Shown here: positions 27,486-35,992 of the stretch, piece by piece
Position numbering within the stretch: the stretch's first letter is position 1
How the letters are laid out: each line of letters begins with the position of its first letter
Assembly (NCBI GenBank): GCA_963773635.1
Contig: CAVZBW010000002.1
Location: 310,001-374,000 of the forward strand
From: CAVZBW01 sp963773635
Lineage (GTDB): Bacteria; Actinomycetota; Acidimicrobiia; Acidimicrobiales; RAAP-2
DNA length: 64,000 nucleotides
Direction: 5' to 3'
Notes under the pieces: model-generated
Seen by the model: the letters and a program-made list of their open reading frames with translations, nothing else
What the model was told of the DNA's origin: nothing
Database searches by the model: none
Position numbers and translations under genes: made by a program

Positions 27486-28706
27486 TCAGATGGTGCCGAT
27501 GGCGCGCAGGGCGTCCAGCCGCTCTGCGCCCAGACCGAGGAGGCCACCGTAGACCGCCTCGTTGTCGGCGCCAAGGGCCCGACCCAGGTGCTCGATCGTC
27601 CCGGGCGTCTCGCTCATCCTCGCCACCGGCGCCTGGACCGTCATCGTCCCGAGGTCCTGGTCCTCGACGCGAACGAAGGAACCGCGAGCGCGCAAGTGCT
27701 CGTCGGCCAACAGCTGCTGCGCGTCGTACACCGGTGCGGCCGCCACGTCGGCCTGCTCGAAGGCGGCCATCACCTCGTCGAGGGTCCGGCCTCGGATCCA
27801 CTCCGCCACGAGCGCGTCGATCTCGACCGCCCGCCGCTGCCGGCTCACCGGGTCGGCGTACTCGGGGTCGTCGGCGAGCTCGGGCCGGTCGATGGCGCGG
27901 AACACCCGCAGGGCGGCATTGGGCGACGCGCTCGATATGGCGACCCACTTCCGGTCCGCCGTCTCGTAGGCATTGCGCGGCGCGCTGGCGGGGAGCAGGT
28001 TGCCGACGCGGCCGGGGATCGTGCCGAGTTGGCTGTAGGCCAGCGTCGAGGTCTCGATGAGGCGGGCCAGCGGCTCCACCAGGTTGACGTCGACCAACTG
28101 GCCACTCCCGCCATGCAGGTCGCGGTCGTAGAGCGCCATCATGACGGCGGCCGTGGCGGACTGTGCGGCGACGCCGTCGGCGAGAAAGAAGGGTGGCAAG
28201 GTCGGCGGCCCCTCCGGCTGGCCCGTCACGTGGGCGAACCCGCTCATGGCCTCGGCCAGCGTGCCAAAGCCGGGGCGGTCGCTCTTGGGCCCCCCTCCGC
28301 CGTAGCCGGTGACGTGGAGCATGACGAGGCGGGGGTGTGCGGCGTGCACCGAGTCGTAGTCGAGACCCCATCTGGCCAGTGCGCTCGGACGGTGGTTGAT
28401 GACGAGGACATCGCTGACGTCGAGCAGGCGGTGGAACACTTCTTGCCCGTCGGCGTTGCGCAAGTCCAGCGTCACGCACTGCTTGTTTCGGCTCATGCTC
28501 TTCCAGAACAGGCCGATGCCGTCCTTTTGCTCGCCCCATGTCCGCAAGGGGTCGCCTCTCCCCGGCTGCTCGACCTTGATGACCTCTGCGCCGAACTCTC
28601 CCAGCATCGTCGCCACCATCGGTCCGGCGGCCAGGGTCGCGGCATCGATCACGCGTAGCCCCTCCAGGGGGCGGCGGTGTGCGGAGTGGTCGGACAGATC
28701 AGGCAC
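27486..28706 (-). CDS. Class III CoA-transferase (CaiB/BaiF family)
   Basis: A 406-residue class III CoA-transferase. The family motifs are the N-terminal LEGLRVIDAATLAAGPMVAT, FGAEVIKVEQPGRGDPLR, DLRNADGQEVFHRLL and GYGGGGPKSDRPGF. The mid-domain GGSGQLVDVNLVEPL and the C-terminal APVYDAQQLLADEHLRAR are also present. It would move CoA from a donor acyl-CoA to a carboxylic acid substrate. The GTG at 28706 overlaps the end of the LLM gene by 8 bases. Its neighbours in the operon are a CoA ligase, acyl-CoA dehydrogenase, enoyl-CoA hydratase and lyase, consistent with a CoA-thioester pathway. Confidence 0.9.
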   Translation of the reverse strand: MPDLSDHSAHRRPLEGLRVIDAATLAAGPMVATMLGEFGAEVIKVEQPGRGDPLRTWGEQKDGIGLFWKSMSRNKQCVTLDLRNADGQEVFHRLLDVSDVLVINHRPSALARWGLDYDSVHAAHPRLVMLHVTGYGGGGPKSDRPGFGTLAEAMSGFAHVTGQPEGPPTLPPFFLADGVAAQSATAAVMMALYDRDLHGGSGQLVDVNLVEPLARLIETSTLAYSQLGTIPGRVGNLLPASAPRNAYETADRKWVAISSASPNAALRVFRAIDRPELADDPEYADPVSRQRRAVEIDALVAEWIRGRTLDEVMAAFEQADVAAAPVYDAQQLLADEHLRARGSFVRVEDQDLGTMTVQAPVARMSETPGTIEHLGRALGADNEAVYGGLLGLGAERLDALRAIGTI

Positions 28707-30057
28707 CCCGTGACGATGCCGGACGCTCCACGCCGAGGTGGTCACGCAGCGTGGTGCCCGCGTAGCGCTCCCGGAACAGACCCCGACGCTGAAGCTCCGG
28801 CACCACGAGGCGGACGACGTCCTCGTACGCTCCAGGTGAGTGGGTCGCGGCGATGACGAACCCGTCGCAGGCGCCGCCGTCGAACCACGCCTCCATCTGG
28901 TCGGCGACGTCCGCTCCGGTGCCCACGAAACGCGGACCTTGCAGAAGGGTGGCGCGGTGCCCGGCGAGGTCGCCCAGCGTGACCGTCTCCGTGCCGATGT
29001 GCGTCTTGATGTTCTGCACGAGACCCCGGATGCCCGACACGGACTCGATGAGCTCGTCGGTAATCGGTGCATCGAGGTCCAGGCCGGAGAAGTCGTAATT
29101 CATGAGCTCGGAGAGCAGGGTGAGGGAGGCCATCGGGTCGACCAGGTCGTCGAGGAAGACCCGCTCCCGTTCCTCGGCGTGGGCCTTGGACTCGCCAACG
29201 ACCGTGTAGGCCATGGGCAGCATCTTCACCGTGTCGGGGTTCCGGCCACGAGCTCCGATCTTCTCCTTCTGGTCCTGGTAATGGGTGCGTGCGACCTCGA
29301 TGCCCGGATCCCCGGTGAAGATCAACTCCGCCCAGCGGGCGGCGAACTCCCTCCCCCGCCCCGACGAGCCGGCCTGCAAGAGGACGGGCCGGCCCTGCGG
29401 GCAACGCGGCACCGTGAGCGGGCCGCGCACGCTGAACCATTGGCCCTCGTAGTCCAGGTCGTGGACCTTGGCGGGATCGGCGAAGAGCGGCGTGGCCCGG
29501 TCGAGCACCAGGGCGTCGTCGTCCCAGGTGTCCCACAGTCCGGTGGTCGCCTCGAGGAACTCGTCTGCACGGTCGTAGCGAAGATCGTGCGGTATGGCCT
29601 CCTTCAGACCGTAGTTCTGAGCCTCGCTGTCGTTCACCGACGTCACGACGTTCCAGGCGGCGCGTCCGCCCGACAAGTGGTCGAGGGTGGCAAACGTGCG
29701 AGCGACGTGGAATGGCGTGTAGTAGGTCGTCGAATAGGTGGCACCGAGACCGATGCGGGCGGTCACCGCCGCGCAGATCCCCAGGACCACGCTCAGGTCG
29801 AGCTTGACCGGGCGGGCACCCGTGCGAACCGCCTGGGCGACCGAGCCCCCGTAGATGCCGGGCATGGCGAGGCGGTCGTCGAAGAACATGAGGTCGAAGC
29901 ACCCGTCCTCGAGTGTCCGGGCCAACTTCTCGTAGTAACCCGCGGTGAGGAAACCGTGCTCGGTGGCCGGGTACCGCCAGGAACCGGCGTAGACCGTCGC
30001 GTTCCCTGCCTGCATGAAGCCCACGAGCGCCATCTTCCGTCGCCTGCTCTCGCCCAT
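28699..30057 (-). CDS. NtaA/SnaA/DszA-family FMN-dependent monooxygenase
   Basis: A 452-residue bacterial luciferase-type monooxygenase of the NtaA/DszA group. It has KMALVGFMQAGNATVYAGSW, then CFDLMFFDDRLAMPGIYGG, RTFATLDHLSGGRAAWNVVT, SVNDSEAQNYG, QAGSSGRGREFAARWAELIF and a C-terminal DQMEAWFDGGACDGFVIA, all typical of the family. It needs reduced flavin from a separate reductase, none of which is adjacent. The ATG at 30057 has AGGGGGA upstream. Chemistry could be oxidative ring opening, desulfurisation or N/S-dealkylation; the CoA genes around it suggest acid substrates. Confidence in the family is high, in the reaction low. Confidence 0.9.
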   Translation of the reverse strand: MGESRRRKMALVGFMQAGNATVYAGSWRYPATEHGFLTAGYYEKLARTLEDGCFDLMFFDDRLAMPGIYGGSVAQAVRTGARPVKLDLSVVLGICAAVTARIGLGATYSTTYYTPFHVARTFATLDHLSGGRAAWNVVTSVNDSEAQNYGLKEAIPHDLRYDRADEFLEATTGLWDTWDDDALVLDRATPLFADPAKVHDLDYEGQWFSVRGPLTVPRCPQGRPVLLQAGSSGRGREFAARWAELIFTGDPGIEVARTHYQDQKEKIGARGRNPDTVKMLPMAYTVVGESKAHAEERERVFLDDLVDPMASLTLLSELMNYDFSGLDLDAPITDELIESVSGIRGLVQNIKTHIGTETVTLGDLAGHRATLLQGPRFVGTGADVADQMEAWFDGGACDGFVIAATHSPGAYEDVVRLVVPELQRRGLFRERYAGTTLRDHLGVERPASSRGA

Positions 30058-30076
30058 TGAGTCCCCCTGCGACGAA

Positions 30077-30871
30077 CTACGCCGGGTCTTCCGGCGCCGC
30101 ACGCTTCAGCAGCCGGTCGACGTTCGCCCGGAGCTCGGGGGAGACGAACGAGCGGTCCTCGGCGGTGAGCGCGAAATCCAGCGCGGCGAGGACCGCGTGC
30201 TCGAGCTGGATGTTGACCACCCGCTTGGTGTCCTCGACCGCTTGCTTGGGGAGGCGGGCGATTCGCCGTGCGCACGCCAGAGCCTGATCGAGCACCTCGT
30301 CGTCGGCCACGACGTGATTGGCCAGTCCGATCTCGGCCGCCCGACGCGCCGGAATGCGCTCTCCCGTCAGCGCATACTCCTTGGCCAGCTGCAGGCTGGT
30401 CAGCATCGGCCAGACCACGGGCCCTCCGTCGGCGGCGACCAATCCCACCATGACGTGTGGATCGGCGAGGTGCGCGCTCTCCGCCATGTAGACGACGTCG
30501 GAGAGCGCGACCAGGCTGCAGCCGAGCCCGACGGCCGGACCGTTGACGGCGGCGACGATCGGTAGCCGGCATCGCACCATGCCGGTGACGATCTGGCGGC
30601 CGTGGCGGAGCGACTCGTGTCGCAGCTCGGCGTCCTTCGACAACTCGTCGATGTAATTGAAGTCGCCGCCGGCCGAAAAGGCGCGGCCCGCACCGGTGAG
30701 CACCGCGACCCGTGCCTCCTGGTCGTCGTCGAGCTGGGGCCACAGCGCAGCCAGCCCGCTATGGAGCGGGTGGTTTGTGGCATTGAGCTCATCGGGCCGG
30801 TTCAACGTGACGACGCGTATCGCGCCGTCGGCGCTGACCTGCAGCTCCTCGGGAAGGTCGTAGGTGCTCAT
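30077..30871 (-). CDS. Enoyl-CoA hydratase/isomerase family protein
   Basis: A 264-residue crotonase-fold enzyme. The oxyanion-hole strand VAVLTGAGRAFSAGGDFNYI and the IVAAVNGPAVGLGCSLVALS segment are typical. SAHLADPHVMVGLVAADGG is where the catalytic Glu pair of hydratases would lie; the usual first Glu is not obvious there (a DPHVMVG/VAADG pattern). It could be a hydratase, isomerase or hydrolase. The ATG overlaps the acyl-CoA dehydrogenase stop by 4 bases, so they are one transcription unit. Confidence 0.87.
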   Translation of the reverse strand: MSTYDLPEELQVSADGAIRVVTLNRPDELNATNHPLHSGLAALWPQLDDDQEARVAVLTGAGRAFSAGGDFNYIDELSKDAELRHESLRHGRQIVTGMVRCRLPIVAAVNGPAVGLGCSLVALSDVVYMAESAHLADPHVMVGLVAADGGPVVWPMLTSLQLAKEYALTGERIPARRAAEIGLANHVVADDEVLDQALACARRIARLPKQAVEDTKRVVNIQLEHAVLAALDFALTAEDRSFVSPELRANVDRLLKRAAPEDPA

Positions 30872-31998
30872 GACGTGGGCAGTTCCAGGATTCGGCTGGC
30901 GACCAGGTTGCGCTGGATCTGCGAAGTGCCGCCCATCACGCTCTGGGCCCGGCTGTAGAGGTAGACCCTCAGCCAGGTGTCGTCCCCGAGGGAGGGTCGC
31001 GCCCCGCCGATCGACAGCGCCGCATGCCCCACCGCCTGCTCGGCCGCCGTCATGAGCAGCTTGTCGACCGACCCCTCCGGGCCGTGAGAGATGCCGTCGA
31101 GACGGGCCGAGAGTCGCCGGCAGACGTGGAGCCGCAGGACCTCCGTCTCCACGAGCGCCCATGCGAGGTCCCGGCGCTGCTCGTGCCCGTACTCGTGGGG
31201 CGACGTCCGCACCCGCTCTCCCAGCTCCCTGACCAGCTTGCGATAGCGAGCCACGTACCCGAGCTCTCCCGGCTCGCGCTCGTGGCTGACGATCGTCATC
31301 GCGAGGGCCCACCCCTCGCCCGGCTCGCCGATCATGTTGCAGGCTGGGACGCGGACGCCATCGAAGGTCACCTCGCCAAACTCGCGTGTGACGCCGTTGA
31401 TCATCTTGAGCGGGCGCTGCTCGATCCCGGGCTGACGCATCGGGACCGCGAAAGCGGAGAGCCCGCGGTGCTTGGACGCGTCCGGATCCGTCCGGGCCAG
31501 TACCAGGCACCACTCGGCCGCGTCGGAGTAGCTCGTCCAGACCTTGTGCCCGGTAATGACGTACTCGTCTCCCTCCGGGACGGCGCGGGTGCGCAACGAG
31601 GCCAAGTCGGAGCCCGCGTCGGGCTCGCTGAATCCCTGGCACCATCGATCCCGCCCGCTCACGAGTCCGGGCAGGAAACGGCGCTGGACGTCCGCACTGC
31701 CATGGCGGAGGAGGCCCTGCACGAGGTACCCGACGCTCGGGCGCGGGGGCGCACCGGCAGAGGCCAGCTCGTCGTCGAGGATCACGTCGTAGACGCTCGG
31801 CAGACCATGGCCTCCGACCTCGACGGGCCAGGACAGGCCGAAGTAGCCCGCGTCGTACAGCGTCCGGTGCCAGTCCGCCTGGGCGGCCCAGTACGCGTCG
31901 GCTGTGGAGGAGGGTGGAAGACCGGGGTTGTGGTCACAGATCCACGCCCGAAGCCGAAGCCGGAATTCGCCCTCCTCGGGGGAATCACCGAAGTCCAT
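30868..31998 (-). CDS. Acyl-CoA dehydrogenase family protein
   Basis: A 376-residue flavoprotein. It has YFGLSWPVEVGGHGLPSVYD, RWCQGFSEPDAGSDLASLRT (FAD/substrate region), GHKVWTSYSDAAEWCLVLAR, FGEVTFDGVRVPACNMIGE and a C-terminal SVMGGTSQIQRNLVASRIL. The usual catalytic Glu region near LARTDP...ISAF is not decisive here; activity could be dehydrogenase or another acyl-CoA oxidoreductase. The ATG overlaps the CoA-ligase stop by 14 bases. It is the second gene in the minus-strand operon that starts at 33532. Confidence 0.9.
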   Translation of the reverse strand: MDFGDSPEEGEFRLRLRAWICDHNPGLPPSSTADAYWAAQADWHRTLYDAGYFGLSWPVEVGGHGLPSVYDVILDDELASAGAPPRPSVGYLVQGLLRHGSADVQRRFLPGLVSGRDRWCQGFSEPDAGSDLASLRTRAVPEGDEYVITGHKVWTSYSDAAEWCLVLARTDPDASKHRGLSAFAVPMRQPGIEQRPLKMINGVTREFGEVTFDGVRVPACNMIGEPGEGWALAMTIVSHEREPGELGYVARYRKLVRELGERVRTSPHEYGHEQRRDLAWALVETEVLRLHVCRRLSARLDGISHGPEGSVDKLLMTAAEQAVGHAALSIGGARPSLGDDTWLRVYLYSRAQSVMGGTSQIQRNLVASRILELPTS

Positions 31999-33532
31999 GT
32001 TGACCCCCGACGCCAGAGCCCGCCAACGCGGGCGCCCACTCGTCCCTCAGCGTCCGGCGCAGCACCTTCCCCGAGGGCGTGCGCGGGATGGCATCGACGA
32101 GCACGACGCCGTGCAGGCGTTTGTATCCCGCGAGTGCATCGTCCACCAGCTGGACGAGGTCGTCCACCTGCACCGTCGAGCCGGCCTCGAGCTGCACTGC
32201 CGCCACCGGCACCTCCCCGGAGCGCGCGTCGGCCAATCCGAACACCGCGCAGTCGACAACCGCGGGGTGACCGTGCAGTACCGACTCGATCTCTGCGGGG
32301 GCGACCTGGAACCCGCTCACCTTGATCATCTCCTTGCGGCGGTCGGTCAGATGGACCCAACCTTCGGTTTCGAGCCAGCCGACGTCGCCCGTCCGGTACC
32401 AGCCGTCGGCAAAGGCCCCCGCAGTCGCGTCATCGGGCAGGTAGCCGGCCATGGCCGACCCGCTCTTCACCTGGATCTCGCCCACCTCTCCCGTCGCGAG
32501 CACGGCGCCGGTGTCGAGGTCGACCGCTCGGAGTCGGACATCGCCGACGGGCAGACCGGCCGAGTCCAGACGCCAGACATCCGGTCGGGTGACGGGGTTG
32601 GCCGCGATCACCGGGACCTCGCTGGCACCGTACGCTGGCAACCAGCGCACACCCGAGCGCGCCGTGACCGTCTCGGCAACCGACGCCGTCACGGGCGTCG
32701 CCCCCCACATGATGTAGCGGAGCGAGGACAGGTCGAAGTCCTCCAGGTGCTGATGGTTGGCCATGGCCAACGCGATGGGCGCGACCGCCATCTCGAGGGT
32801 CATCCGCTCCGCCTCGATGAAGTGCAACTCCTCGTCGAGGTCGAAACGCCGATGCAGTCGCACGGTGGCGGCGGACGCGGCGGCCGCCAGCAGGTTGAGG
32901 AGACCGAGGATGTGCGACGGTGGCGTCGCGACCTGGAAACGATCCGCGTGCCCGAGCCCGAGCGCCAGGCACCAGTGCGCCGTGGCAAGACGCAGGGAAC
33001 GATGCGTGTGGCGGACCGCCTTGGGCGAGTCAGTCGTGCCGGAGCTAAAGACGAGCACGACGTCGTCACGCTCGCCCACGATGGCAGGCGGCGCTGGTTC
33101 GGTGCTCGTACGGTCGATTGCCCCGGCCGCCTGCGCACCGTCCAGGTCGAGCACACCGCCCGCTCCCAGGTGCTCGGCGAGCAAGTCGACACCCGGCCCG
33201 TCGGCGATCGCGAAGATCGGGCCCGTGAGGCGGACCGCCTCGTCGACCTCGAGTGCTTTCCAGGAGGCGTTGAGGAGCACGGACACCGCGCCGAGCTTGC
33301 TGGCCGCGTGCACTGCCGCGACAAACTCGGGACGGTTGGACGTCATGACGGCGACGCGATCGCCGGCGCGCACGCCCAGGCCCGCAAGGTGTCGTGCCGC
33401 CGCATTGCTCGCCCGGCTCAGCTCCGCGAAGGTCCAGCGGTCGGGACCGGAGAGAACGGCCGGCGCGTCGGGGAATCGGGCCGCCGCTGACTCGAGCCCG
33501 CCGTGCATGAGGCCCGTAGCCATCGGAAACAT
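31985..33532 (-). CDS. AMP-binding acyl-CoA synthetase
   Basis: A 515-residue ATP-dependent acyl-CoA ligase. The phosphate-binding motif is VFSSGTTDSPKAVRHTHRSL, the aromatic loop YGASEVPVIAANPV, and the hinge/C-terminal region has ADGWYRTGDVGWLETEG, then HLTDRRKEMIKVSGFQVAPA. The catalytic Lys motif is PRTPSGKVLRR. It activates a carboxylic acid to the CoA thioester and is the first gene of the minus-strand operon, 54 bases from the divergent dehydrogenase gene. It seems to be the entry step for that module; the acid is unknown. Confidence 0.9.
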   Translation of the reverse strand: MFPMATGLMHGGLESAAARFPDAPAVLSGPDRWTFAELSRASNAAARHLAGLGVRAGDRVAVMTSNRPEFVAAVHAASKLGAVSVLLNASWKALEVDEAVRLTGPIFAIADGPGVDLLAEHLGAGGVLDLDGAQAAGAIDRTSTEPAPPAIVGERDDVVLVFSSGTTDSPKAVRHTHRSLRLATAHWCLALGLGHADRFQVATPPSHILGLLNLLAAAASAATVRLHRRFDLDEELHFIEAERMTLEMAVAPIALAMANHQHLEDFDLSSLRYIMWGATPVTASVAETVTARSGVRWLPAYGASEVPVIAANPVTRPDVWRLDSAGLPVGDVRLRAVDLDTGAVLATGEVGEIQVKSGSAMAGYLPDDATAGAFADGWYRTGDVGWLETEGWVHLTDRRKEMIKVSGFQVAPAEIESVLHGHPAVVDCAVFGLADARSGEVPVAAVQLEAGSTVQVDDLVQLVDDALAGYKRLHGVVLVDAIPRTPSGKVLRRTLRDEWAPALAGSGVGGQHGLR

Positions 33533-33586
33533 TCTTCTCCGAATTGAGATCGAGCGTCAACAACGGCGAAATGTAGGGTTATCGCC

Positions 33587-34771
33587 ATGAGCGAGGGTCC
33601 GCCCACGACCGACATGGCACCCGGCGGCGTCGACGAGGACACCCGGTCGGAGATCATCGAGACCGTCCGTGCCTTTGTGCGCCGTGACGTGATCCCGGTG
33701 GCCGCGGAGCTCGAGCGCACCGACTCCTTTCCCGAGGAGATCGTGGGGACGATGCGAGAGCTCGGGCTCTTCGGCGTCACCATCCCCGAGGCCTACGGAG
33801 GGCTGGGGCTCGACCTGTTGACCTACATCGGTGTGATCGAGGAGCTGGCCTACGGGTGGATGAGCCTCACCGGGATCGTCAACACCCACACCATGGCGGC
33901 CACGTTGATCCTCGCCCATGGCACCGAGGAGCAGAAGCGCCGCTGGCTGCACACCATGGCCTCGGGCGAGCGCCGGGGCGCGTTGTCGCTCTCGGAGCCC
34001 GACGCGGGCAGCGACACGCGAAACATCTCCTGCAAGGCGCGGCGCGACGGCGACGAGTACGTGCTCAACGGCAGCAAGGCCTGGGTCACCAACGGCGAGC
34101 GCGCCAGCATCGTGGCCTTGGCGGCGCGCGCCGAGGAGGGCATCTCCGCATTCATCGTCGAAAAGGAGCCGGGTTCCCGCTTCGAGGGCATCACGGTCAG
34201 CAAGCACGTCGACAAGCTGGGCTACCGGGGCGTCGAGACGGTGGAGATGAGCTATGCCGACCATCGCATCCCTGCCGACAACGTCGTCGGCGAGCTCGGG
34301 CGCGGTCTGCCCCAGATCCTGGGCGTGCTCGAGGTCGGACGCATCAACATCGCCGCCCGTGCGGTCGGTGTGGCACGGGCGGCCTTCGACGCGGCGCTGG
34401 CCTACTCGCTGCAACGCGAGACCATGGGCAAGGTCATCGGCGAGCACCAGGCGATCCAGCTGAAGCTGGCCGACATGGCGACCCGGCTGGAGGCAGCCCG
34501 CCTGCTCACCCGCAACGCCGCCATACGGCGGGCGGAGGGACTGCGCTGCGACGTCGAGGCGGGAATGGCGAAATTGTTCGCCAGCGAGACAGCCCTCGAG
34601 CTGGCGATGGAGGCCATGCGCATCCATGGTGGCGTGGGATACACGACCGAGTTCCCCGTCGAACGTCTCTACCGGGACGCCCCGCTCATGGTCATCGGTG
34701 AGGGCACGAACGAGATCCAGCGCATGGTGATCGCCCGCGGGCTGCTGGCGAGGGCTCGCGGCCAGGCCTGA
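33587..34771 (+). CDS. Acyl-CoA dehydrogenase
   Basis: A 394-residue classical acyl-CoA dehydrogenase. Its landmarks are LGLFGVTIPEAYGGLGLDLL, RRGALSLSEPDAGSDTRNIS, YVLNGSKAWVTNGERASI, the Arg-rich SLQRETMGKVIGEHQAIQLK and IHGGVGYTTEFPVERLYRDA with GEGTNEIQRMVIAR. The catalytic base region and the FAD contacts look complete. It is the only plus-strand gene between two long minus-strand units, divergent from the ligase at 31985 and convergent with the CoA-transferase at 34775. Substrate chain type is unknown. Confidence 0.92.
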   Translation: MSEGPPTTDMAPGGVDEDTRSEIIETVRAFVRRDVIPVAAELERTDSFPEEIVGTMRELGLFGVTIPEAYGGLGLDLLTYIGVIEELAYGWMSLTGIVNTHTMAATLILAHGTEEQKRRWLHTMASGERRGALSLSEPDAGSDTRNISCKARRDGDEYVLNGSKAWVTNGERASIVALAARAEEGISAFIVEKEPGSRFEGITVSKHVDKLGYRGVETVEMSYADHRIPADNVVGELGRGLPQILGVLEVGRINIAARAVGVARAAFDAALAYSLQRETMGKVIGEHQAIQLKLADMATRLEAARLLTRNAAIRRAEGLRCDVEAGMAKLFASETALELAMEAMRIHGGVGYTTEFPVERLYRDAPLMVIGEGTNEIQRMVIARGLLARARGQA

Positions 34772-34774
34772 GGC

Positions 34775-35992
34775 TCAGTCACCGCCAGCAACCGGCCGTC
34801 CGCGCCGCGCCGGTTCTCGCAACTCGGCCAGGATCTCCTCGGTGTGCTGTCCCAGCTGCGGCGCCGGAGCCGCCGGGCGCACGGGCAGGTCCGAGAAGCT
34901 CACCGGCCCATTGACCGACCGGTGCATGGTCCCGTCCTCATCCTGCCGCTCGAGAAATCCGTCGTTGGCGGCCAGCTGGGGGTCCCGAAGGACGTCGGCC
35001 GGACCCTGGGCCGGGGCCCACCACACGCCCTCGCGATCGAAACGCTCAGCCCAGACCTCGAGCGTCTCCTGCCCGACGATCTCGTCGACGATCGCGATCA
35101 CCTGGGTCCGGTGCCTCCGCAGCGCCGCCGCGTCGGCGAACCGCGGGTCGTCGCGCAGGTCCTCACGACCGAGCGCCCGGCAGACCTTATCGATGTGGCG
35201 GTTCGCCTCGAGGCAGGTGAAGAAGAACCAACGGCCGTCCTTCGTCTTGTAGGAGTTCATGAGCGGCGACTGGTTGGCCTGCCTCGGCTCCGCACCGGCC
35301 ACCTTGCCCAGTGCCTCCTGGAGGCTGAGGTCCCACCCGAGCACGTAGGTTCCGGTTCGCATGAGGGACACGTCGACAACCCGGCCGCGGCCCGTGTGCC
35401 GTTGCTCGAGGACCGCGGCGAGCAGCCCCGACAGCGCGGCCAACCCGCTGATGTGATCCCCGATGCCGCCGCGGGCGTTGAGCGGGTGCCCCTCGTTGTT
35501 GGACAGCTGCACCGAAAGGCCCGAACGCGCCCAGAAGGCACCGATGTCGTACGCCGGACGATGACGGTCCTCCCCCCGCAGTCCGTACCCGCTCACGCAG
35601 CAGTAGACGAGGCGGGGGTGGCGGGCGACCGTGTCCGCAGGCTCCAGGCCGAGCCCGTCGAGGGCGTCGGAGCGCAGGTTGGTCACGAAGACGTCGGCGC
35701 CTGCCAGCAGCTCCTCGAGCCGGTCCCGAGCCTCGGAATCGCGCAGGTCGAGTACGACGCTGCGCTTGCCGCGGTTGTCCAGCGCGAAGGCGGGGTTGGG
35801 GAGCTCCTGTCCGATCCCCAACGAGCCGAAGGCGTGGCGCATGGGGTCCCCACCCGGCTGCTCGACCTTGACCACGTCAGCGCCCCAGTCCGCCAGGAGG
35901 GCGGCCGCCGAGGGCGCGGCGACCCAGACGCCCATCTCGACCACTCGGAGGTCTGCCAACGCCGACAGCCCCCTGGGCCCCGGGCTCGTCAT
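34775..35992 (-). CDS. Class III CoA-transferase (CaiB/BaiF family)
   Basis: A 405-residue class III CoA-transferase with LADLRVVEMGVWVAAPSAAA, WGADVVKVEQPGGDPMRHAF, VLDLRDSEARDRLEELLAGA, YCCVSGYGLRGEDRHRPAYD, GRGRVVDVSLMRTGTYVLGW and a C-terminal APAQGPADVLRDPQLAANDG. It is a separate copy from the one at 27486 and clearly not a recent duplicate. The ATG overlaps the stop of the FadD3-like ligase (ATGA), so both are one unit. The pair would convert an acid to its CoA ester by two routes or exchange CoA between intermediates. Confidence 0.9.
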   Translation of the reverse strand: MTSPGPRGLSALADLRVVEMGVWVAAPSAAALLADWGADVVKVEQPGGDPMRHAFGSLGIGQELPNPAFALDNRGKRSVVLDLRDSEARDRLEELLAGADVFVTNLRSDALDGLGLEPADTVARHPRLVYCCVSGYGLRGEDRHRPAYDIGAFWARSGLSVQLSNNEGHPLNARGGIGDHISGLAALSGLLAAVLEQRHTGRGRVVDVSLMRTGTYVLGWDLSLQEALGKVAGAEPRQANQSPLMNSYKTKDGRWFFFTCLEANRHIDKVCRALGREDLRDDPRFADAAALRRHRTQVIAIVDEIVGQETLEVWAERFDREGVWWAPAQGPADVLRDPQLAANDGFLERQDEDGTMHRSVNGPVSFSDLPVRPAAPAPQLGQHTEEILAELREPARRGRPVAGGD

